Assembly: GCA_964370065.1 (NCBI GenBank)
Contig: CAYJGK010000027.1
Coordinates: 1-19,219, forward strand
DNA: 19,219 nucleotides
Reading direction: 5' to 3'
DNA from: CAMQRS01 sp964370065
GTDB taxonomy: Bacteria > Bacillota_I > Bacilli_A > Erysipelotrichales > Erysipelotrichaceae
A program made the translations under genes and the position numbers. Positions 14,208-19,219 of this stretch are shown here, piece by piece. Numbering within the stretch: position 1 is the first letter of the stretch; every line of letters starts with the position of its first letter. The notes beneath the pieces are model-generated. The model saw only the letters and a program-made list of their open reading frames with translations. It was not told the origin of the DNA and searched no databases.

Positions 14208-14522
14208 ATGGTAAAAATTGTTAGAAAAAAAGTAATAAAAAAGAATCAATTATTGAATTTCAGTTTTGCAATTTTTGCCATTACATTCTGTGCTTTTTTA
14301 TTCTCAATGATTTATGTAAAAGCACTTAACTATAACTTAAGTATTCAAGAAGGGAAATTAAGTGCAGATATTATTAAAACAAGCAACGATGTTGCTAATT
14401 TAGAATTAGAAGTGAAACAATTAGATAATCGCGAACGAATTTTAGAAATCGCGGAAGAAAATGGATTTGTGGTGAATCAAACAAGCATCGTTTCTGTAGT
14501 GGAGGATTCTAATGCAGAATAA
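14208..14522 (+). CDS. ftsL: Cell division protein FtsL
   Basis: A 104-residue bitopic membrane protein. It has a basic cytoplasmic start (VKIVRKKVIKKNQ, 2-14), one helix at about 17-37, and an extracellular region predicted to be coiled coil (about 42-84, with LELEVKQLDNRERILEIAEENG at its end). Size, topology and position between rsmH and the transpeptidase identify FtsL, although the sequence family is poorly conserved. FtsL pairs with DivIC/FtsB and helps activate FtsW and the septal PBP. The ribosome site is weak (AAGG 14195-14198, 9 nt away), so translation may depend on rsmH. Its last 11 bases overlap the start of the PBP gene. Confidence 0.88.
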   Translation: MVKIVRKKVIKKNQLLNFSFAIFAITFCAFLFSMIYVKALNYNLSIQEGKLSADIIKTSNDVANLELEVKQLDNRERILEIAEENGFVVNQTSIVSVVEDSNAE

Positions 14523-16722
14523 AAAGAAACCGATTCGTCATTTAGTAATAGCGAATCGAAGAATATTTAAAATGATGTTAGTGATGGGAACACTTGTAGC
14601 TATTATAGTTTCAAATGTTCTTTTTACTATGTTTACTGGAATACATTATAGAAGTGGAAAAGAAATATTAACAGAAAAAGAAAATAGTGGATTGCATAAA
14701 GAACAAATTATAGCTAGTCGTGGCTATATTTATGATCGTAATAAAGAAATCATTGCACAAGATATCGAATCGTATAATGTAGTGGCTATTTTAGATGAAG
14801 ATAGACAAGCGACAGGAGGAGCTATTTCGTATGTTTCGGATATTGATCAAACCGCACAAGTGCTCAGTCAAGTATTAGGTCATGATGCTAACATCTATAA
14901 GGAATATTTACAAAATGGAAAAGAACAAGGCCTGTATCAAACAGAGTTTGGTACATATGCTAAAGATATCACAGCACAGCAAAGACAAGATATAATAGAT
15001 AGTGAATTAACAGGTATTGAGTTTACCAAGTCGCTAGATCGCGTATATCCAGTATCACATTTTGCCTCACAAATGATAGGGTATGCACAGTACAATGAAG
15101 AAGATGGTAAAATTACTGGTGTGAGTGGGATGGAGCAAACCTTCGATGATATATTGAGTGGAACGGATGGAGAGATTACTTTTCAGACGGACAGTAAAGG
15201 CAATTATATTCCAAACACAAAAAAATATACGAGTACAGCGGTAAATGGGAATGATATTTATTTAACGATTGATAAGAATGTACAAACAGCTGTAGAAAAA
15301 GCATTAGGACAAACTATGGAAACCAACACGGCTGAAAAAGCTTGGTGTATCGTAATGGAAGCGGCAACGGGAAAAGTACTTGCACAAGCAGGGTATCCAA
15401 GTTTTGATTTAAATGAGCGTGATGTCATTGATAATCATTTAAATTTACCAAGCGAATATTTATTTGAACCAGGTTCCGTATTAAAACCTTTTGTGTATGC
15501 AGCAGCAATGCAGGAACAAGTATATCCGGATGAAAATGCCAAGTTTCAATCAGGTAGTGTATCAATTGGTGTAGATGCGAATGGAAATGTTTATAATGCA
15601 ACCGGACAATCTGCAATAGCTACTTTTAATGATGCATTAGGGAAAGAATATGGGATTATTGGTTATGATGAAGGAATCATTCGTTCTACGAATACAGCTA
15701 TTATTCATTTACTATTAAATTATTTATCACCAGATTTAATGTTGCAATATATGGATGCATTTGAATTGTTTGCTCCAATTGATATTTATGGAATCAATAC
15801 CACCAATTCCACATTTAATTCGACTAATATTATTGATAAATTCAGTTTAGGATTTGGACAAGGTAGTTCTTTAACCGCTTATCAATTAATTCAAGGAGCA
15901 AGAGCTTTATTTACAGATGGCCGATTAGTGCAACCTTATGTAGTTGAAAAAATAGTGGATCCGAATACTAATGAAGTTGTTTACCAAGCAGAAAGTGTAA
16001 CAAGCGAACCAATTGTCGATGAAAATACATTAACGCCATTGCAAGATTTACTAAAAAGAATTGTGAGCGAAGAATATGGGACCGCTCATCATTATGAGAT
16101 GAGTGATATCACATTGATGGCAAAAACGGGAACAGGTGAAATCTTTAAAGATGGTCAGTATAGTAATGATATTTATACAACTTCTATTATTGCAGCTGCC
16201 CCTGCTGAACAACCTGAGATTATCATATATTATGGATTTCAAAGTAATAATATTCAATACTATAACCCTGAATATTTTCAAGATATTGTAAGAGAAGGGT
16301 TATTAGCAGTGGATAGCTATACAGATAATAATACGCAAACAACAGTGAATAATGAATCTGCTATTTATAGCGTGTATGAAATGCCAGCATTAGTAAACCA
16401 TAGTTTTGATTATATTAATAATAGATTATCAGGCAAAGCAAACCAAGTTATTTTTATTGGAGATGGAAATAGTGTGATTGCGCAATATCCAAATGAACAT
16501 ACGCAGACTATTTCTACACAAAAAGTATTTTTATTAACGGATGCCACATCAATTATTATCCCTAATATGACAGGTTGGTCTAGAAAAGATGTAAGTGTAT
16601 ATTGTGAAATGATTGGATTAGAAGTTAGTTTTGAGGGGAGTGGATATGTGAGTGCACAAAGCATAGAAGCAAATTCATTATTTCAAGTCGATAGTAAAAT
16701 GAGTATAACATTAACTCCTTAG
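14512..16722 (+). CDS. Septal penicillin-binding protein with PASTA domains (PBP2x/FtsI type)
   Basis: A class B transpeptidase of 736 residues that cross-links septal peptidoglycan outside the membrane. It has a basic start, one membrane helix (about 20-42), the N-terminal pedestal with ASRGYIYDRN (68-77), and the transpeptidase domain. Active-site motifs are SVLK (322-325, nucleophile Ser322), STN (392-394) and KTGT (538-541). SVLK is unlike the usual STxK of this class. The end holds two PASTA-like units (about 624-678 and 682-736), as in pneumococcal PBP2x; the second has IPNMTGWSRKDV. The start ATG 14512 overlaps ftsL and has GGAGG at 14501-14505. In Bacillota the gene at this spot is called pbpB, pbp2x or ftsI; I leave the symbol open. 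Its stop lies in a hairpin. Confidence 0.94.
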   Translation: MQNKKKPIRHLVIANRRIFKMMLVMGTLVAIIVSNVLFTMFTGIHYRSGKEILTEKENSGLHKEQIIASRGYIYDRNKEIIAQDIESYNVVAILDEDRQATGGAISYVSDIDQTAQVLSQVLGHDANIYKEYLQNGKEQGLYQTEFGTYAKDITAQQRQDIIDSELTGIEFTKSLDRVYPVSHFASQMIGYAQYNEEDGKITGVSGMEQTFDDILSGTDGEITFQTDSKGNYIPNTKKYTSTAVNGNDIYLTIDKNVQTAVEKALGQTMETNTAEKAWCIVMEAATGKVLAQAGYPSFDLNERDVIDNHLNLPSEYLFEPGSVLKPFVYAAAMQEQVYPDENAKFQSGSVSIGVDANGNVYNATGQSAIATFNDALGKEYGIIGYDEGIIRSTNTAIIHLLLNYLSPDLMLQYMDAFELFAPIDIYGINTTNSTFNSTNIIDKFSLGFGQGSSLTAYQLIQGARALFTDGRLVQPYVVEKIVDPNTNEVVYQAESVTSEPIVDENTLTPLQDLLKRIVSEEYGTAHHYEMSDITLMAKTGTGEIFKDGQYSNDIYTTSIIAAAPAEQPEIIIYYGFQSNNIQYYNPEYFQDIVREGLLAVDSYTDNNTQTTVNNESAIYSVYEMPALVNHSFDYINNRLSGKANQVIFIGDGNSVIAQYPNEHTQTISTQKVFLLTDATSIIIPNMTGWSRKDVSVYCEMIGLEVSFEGSGYVSAQSIEANSLFQVDSKMSITLTP

Positions 16723-16743
16723 ACAAGTGTGTGACACTTGTCT
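16721..16743 (+). terminator. Strong hairpin at the end of the PBP gene, poor T-tract
   Basis: AGACAAGTGT (16721-16730), loop GTG, ACACTTGTCT (16734-16743): a perfect 10-bp stem that begins within the TAG stop. Only ATTCTTAT follows, so termination is probably partial, or the hairpin protects the 3' end of the mRNA. Confidence 0.6.
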
Positions 16744-16757
16744 ATTCTTATGAATAA

Positions 16758-16774
16758 ACTATTTATAAAATAGT
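16758..16774. promoter_or_regulatory. Inverted repeat over the -35 region of the mraY promoter
   Basis: ACTATTT (16758-16764), ATA, AAATAGT (16768-16774). Perfect 7-bp arms lie just before the extended -10 at 16781-16789, where a DNA-binding protein could affect the second half of the dcw cluster. It is AT-rich, so chance is possible. Confidence 0.35.
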
Positions 16775-16780
16775 AAAAAA

Positions 16781-16789
16781 TGATATAAT
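16781..16789 (+). promoter_or_regulatory. Extended -10 promoter of mraY-murD-uppP
   Basis: TGATATAAT is a perfect TGn-TATAAT extended -10. The -35 position has only ATTTAT (16761-16766). Together with the preceding hairpin it suggests that mraY onward forms a separately promoted part of the cluster. Confidence 0.55.
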
Positions 16790-16820
16790 ACTAAATAGAA
16801 ATGTAATGGAGATATAAAAT

Positions 16821-17786
16821 ATGGATTTAAAATTATATATAGCGTTTGGAATGAGTTTATTAGTTACTTTATTTGTGTTACCTAAAATATTTATTCCTTA
16901 CTTACATAAAATCAAATTTGGGCAAGTAGAACGTGAAGAAGGATTAGAGTCACATAAGAAAAAAGGGGGAACTCCTACTATGGGTGGGATAGTTTTTGTA
17001 TTAGTTCCTATTTTAGTTTGTTTATTTTTAAACTATGAAATGTTTGTAAAGGTAGAAGTATTAGTCGTTGTTTTAGCCTATGTAGGATATGCCTGTATTG
17101 GATTTATTGATGACTTTATTATTGTGGTGAAAAAAAACAATGAAGGATTAAAACCTAAGCATAAATTATTTTTACAATTAGTTTTAGCTGTTGTTTTTTA
17201 TCTTATTTATATTAATGTAGCAGATACGACTTTATTTATTCCATTACTAAATATGAATATCGATTTAGGTATTCTTTACTTTGGTTTCGTATTAATTATG
17301 TTTATGGGAGAAAGTAATGCGGTAAACTTTACCGATGGATTAGATGGCTTGTTAGCAGGATTAATGTACATTGCTTTATTACCATTTTTATATTTTACTT
17401 ATCAAAGTGGAAACTTAGATATAACGATGTTAATTGCTGCTGTACTTGGTTCATTATTAGGGTATTTACGCTTTAATAAGCACCCTGCTAAGATTTTCAT
17501 GGGGGATACCGGTTCGCTTGCATTAGGTGGTCTTATTGCAGCGATAGCAATGGTAGAAAAAAAAGAATTGTTGTTATTGGTCATTGGCGGTGTATTCTTA
17601 ATAGAAATGTTATCTGTTGTCATACAAGTCTTAGTGTATAAAAAAACGAAAAAAAGAGTATTTAAAATGGCACCTATTCATCATCATTTTGAAATGTGTG
17701 GCATGAGTGAAACAAAAGTTGTAAAACTGTTTTATGCAGCAGGAATAATTTTAGCTTGTATCGGATTATGGATGGGAGTTATGTAA
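16821..17786 (+). CDS. mraY: Phospho-N-acetylmuramoyl-pentapeptide transferase
   Basis: MraY moves phospho-MurNAc-pentapeptide from UDP to undecaprenyl phosphate in the membrane, giving lipid I. The 321 residues form about ten helices. Signatures are HKKKGGTPTMGG (45-56), the Asp97-Asp98 pair in FIDDFI, NAVNFTDGLDGL (166-177) with Asn169, Asp172 and Asp175, KIFMGDTGSLALGG (224-237) with catalytic Asp229, and APIHHHFE (284-291) with the triple His. One variation is MGESNAVNF where many members have SNAVNLTDG after a Gly-Thr. GGAGAT (16808-16813) precedes ATG 16821. murD begins 1 nt after its stop. The length is typical of Bacillota. Confidence 0.97.
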   Translation: MDLKLYIAFGMSLLVTLFVLPKIFIPYLHKIKFGQVEREEGLESHKKKGGTPTMGGIVFVLVPILVCLFLNYEMFVKVEVLVVVLAYVGYACIGFIDDFIIVVKKNNEGLKPKHKLFLQLVLAVVFYLIYINVADTTLFIPLLNMNIDLGILYFGFVLIMFMGESNAVNFTDGLDGLLAGLMYIALLPFLYFTYQSGNLDITMLIAAVLGSLLGYLRFNKHPAKIFMGDTGSLALGGLIAAIAMVEKKELLLLVIGGVFLIEMLSVVIQVLVYKKTKKRVFKMAPIHHHFEMCGMSETKVVKLFYAAGIILACIGLWMGVM

Positions 17787-17787
17787 T

Positions 17788-19110
17788 ATGAGAAAAGTAC
17801 TAGTTATAGGAGCTGCTAGAAGTGGTAGTGCGGTATGTCGATTATTAGTCAATCATAATTATGAAGTGCATATAACTGATTTAAATGAAATTAGTAATAG
17901 AGAAGAATTGGAATCTTTAGGGATTCATGTATATGATAAAGAACATCCGGATTGCTTAAAAGAAATCGATTTTTCTTTTGTGGTAAAAAATCCTGGTATT
18001 CCTTACCATGTGTCCTTTATTCAATATTTTATACAAAAAAAAATACCCATTTATACAGAGATAGAAATTGCTTATTGGTATGCTCCTCATTTCACATATG
18101 GAGCCATTACTGGTACAAATGGAAAAACCACAATCACTTCCATGTTGTACGCTTTATTGCAATATAATAAACAAGCATTAGTGGCGGGTAATATAGGTAT
18201 TCCATTAAGTGAATGTGTAAATGAATTTGCTAATCAAACTAAGCAAGTGGCTTTAGAATTGAGCAATTTTCAATTGTTAGGGATGTGTACATTCAAGCCA
18301 AAAGTGAGTGTGATTTGTAATTTAAGTCCGGATCATTTAGATTATATGAGAAGTGAAGATGCTTATTATGTATCCAAAACTAAAATATATGAAAACCAAG
18401 ATCATAACGATTATTTTTTGCGTAATGTAGATGATCCAATCATCTTACAATACGCTAAGAATATCCCATGTAACTGCCTTGATTTTTCATTAATTAGACA
18501 AGATGTAGACATATATGTAAAGGAAGGTAGTGTGTATTATCAAGATCAACCACTATTTTCAATTGCTAGTTTACAAGTGGTTGGAGAGCACAATCTATGC
18601 AACGCAATGATTGCTGCTACTATGGCCTATTTAATGGGTGTGAGCATTGCGCATATACAAGCAGGTTTATATAGTTTCAAATCGGTTGCACACCGCTTAG
18701 AATATATAACAAAATGGAAAGGGATCAGTTTCTATAATGATTCAAAAGCGACTAATCCAGAAGCTGTTATACCTGCATTAAAAGCTTTCTCAAACAATAT
18801 CATTTTATTGGCAGGTGGATACGATAAACAATTAGATCTATCCATTTTAAAACAATATGATTCTCGTATCAAACATTGTTTTAGTTTTGGACAAACAAAG
18901 GATGCCTATAAAAAGGTTTTTACAAACCTTACTACAAATGAAACAATACAAGAGGCGTTTGTGGAAGCAATGCATATTGCACAAGCAGGGGATACAATCT
19001 TGTTATCACCAGGTTGCGCTAGTTATGATCAATTCCAATCTTATGAACAAAGAGGAGAAGTATTTAAGCAGCTTGTACATACTCACATAGAAAAGGAGTC
19101 ATATAAATGA
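17788..19110 (+). CDS. murD: UDP-N-acetylmuramoylalanine--D-glutamate ligase
   Basis: MurD adds D-Glu to UDP-MurNAc-L-Ala in the cytoplasm using ATP. The N-terminal domain opens with VLVIGAARSGSA (4-15), a Rossmann-like UDP-binding site. The ATPase domain has ITGTNGKTT (107-115), AGNIG (133-137), ELSNFQL (157-163), LSPDHLDYM (179-187) and Lys198 in SKTKIYENQ, the likely carbamylated lysine. The C-terminal domain shows HRLEY (302-306), NDSKATNPEA (317-326) and SPGCASYDQFQSYEQRG (407-423). The 440 residues are normal. GGGAG (17774-17778) lies in the end of mraY. The stop TGA overlaps the ATG of uppP (ATGA), so the next gene is translationally coupled. Confidence 0.97.
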   Translation: MRKVLVIGAARSGSAVCRLLVNHNYEVHITDLNEISNREELESLGIHVYDKEHPDCLKEIDFSFVVKNPGIPYHVSFIQYFIQKKIPIYTEIEIAYWYAPHFTYGAITGTNGKTTITSMLYALLQYNKQALVAGNIGIPLSECVNEFANQTKQVALELSNFQLLGMCTFKPKVSVICNLSPDHLDYMRSEDAYYVSKTKIYENQDHNDYFLRNVDDPIILQYAKNIPCNCLDFSLIRQDVDIYVKEGSVYYQDQPLFSIASLQVVGEHNLCNAMIAATMAYLMGVSIAHIQAGLYSFKSVAHRLEYITKWKGISFYNDSKATNPEAVIPALKAFSNNIILLAGGYDKQLDLSILKQYDSRIKHCFSFGQTKDAYKKVFTNLTTNETIQEAFVEAMHIAQAGDTILLSPGCASYDQFQSYEQRGEVFKQLVHTHIEKESYK

Positions 19111-19219
19111 TTTATTTATTAAGTATTATATTTGGAATAATTCAAGGAATAAGTGAATGGTTACCCATTAGTAGTACTGCGCATTTAATCTTGTTTGAAC
19201 AATTATTCTCCATGAATGA
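19107..19219 (+). CDS. uppP: Undecaprenyl-diphosphatase, 5' part (cut by window end)
   Basis: UppP (BacA) is a membrane enzyme that removes a phosphate from undecaprenyl diphosphate, recycling the carrier used by MraY. Only the first 37 codons are in the window. They form a hydrophobic start followed by GIIQGISEWLPISSTAHLIL (9-28), the well-known family motif with Glu16 and the SST/H residues of the active site. AAAAGGAG (19091-19098) lies 8 nt before ATG 19107, and the ATG overlaps the murD stop. The gene continues past 19219. The family call rests on the first motif alone, which is strongly diagnostic. Confidence 0.9.
   Translation, partial: MIYLLSIIFGIIQGISEWLPISSTAHLILFEQLFSMN

Noticed and set aside
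1..19219. Mobile elements, CRISPR arrays, tRNA or rRNA genes, phage remnants
   Set aside because: I saw no transposase, integrase, regularly spaced long repeats or cloverleaf-like sequence on either strand.

Overview
The window is an AT-rich stretch of bacterial chromosome with every convincing gene on the + strand, closely packed. Strong GGAGG-type ribosome sites, intrinsic terminators with T-tracts, a KtrAB-type potassium system, PASTA domains on the division transpeptidase and a MraZ-headed division/cell-wall (dcw) cluster all point to a low-GC Bacillota. A Mollicutes-like MraZ operator in a cell that makes peptidoglycan makes an Erysipelotrichia-like lineage plausible; this placement is an inference.

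Layout: (1) 1-250 holds the tail of an upstream terminator, a possible 24-residue membrane peptide, a long-loop stem and an extended -10 promoter. (2) 264-3877 is murF-ddl-alr, the D-alanine branch of wall synthesis: Alr makes D-Ala, Ddl joins two, and MurF adds the dipeptide to the UDP-MurNAc-peptide. (3) 3909-6633 is a COG2509-type FAD dehydrogenase and an amidohydrolase, both of unknown substrate, separated from alr by a terminator-like hairpin. (4) 6810-8538 is an AI-2E-family (UPF0118) membrane protein and a rubrerythrin. (5) 8636-10682 is ktrB-ktrA, potassium uptake. (6) 10825-12619 is a CNNM/CorC-type CBS protein and a RidA deaminase with an unusual cysteine-rich tail. (7) 12808-19219 is the dcw cluster: mraZ, rsmH, ftsL, a PBP2x-like transpeptidase, mraY, murD and the start of uppP, cut by the window edge.

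Both ends of the window feed one pathway. UDP-MurNAc-pentapeptide is finished by MurD and MurF with the Alr/Ddl product, loaded onto undecaprenyl phosphate by MraY, cross-linked at the septum by the PBP with FtsL, and the lipid carrier is recycled by UppP. The middle is stress and ion homeostasis.

No mobile elements, CRISPR arrays, rRNA or tRNA genes were seen. Most of the window is conserved housekeeping. The items most worth a second look are four 10-bp-spaced AAAGTGG-like repeats over the mraZ promoter and start, the Cys-rich RidA tail, an 18-bp perfect palindrome ahead of the CBS protein gene, the small ORF at 82-156, and uppP coupled directly to murD.
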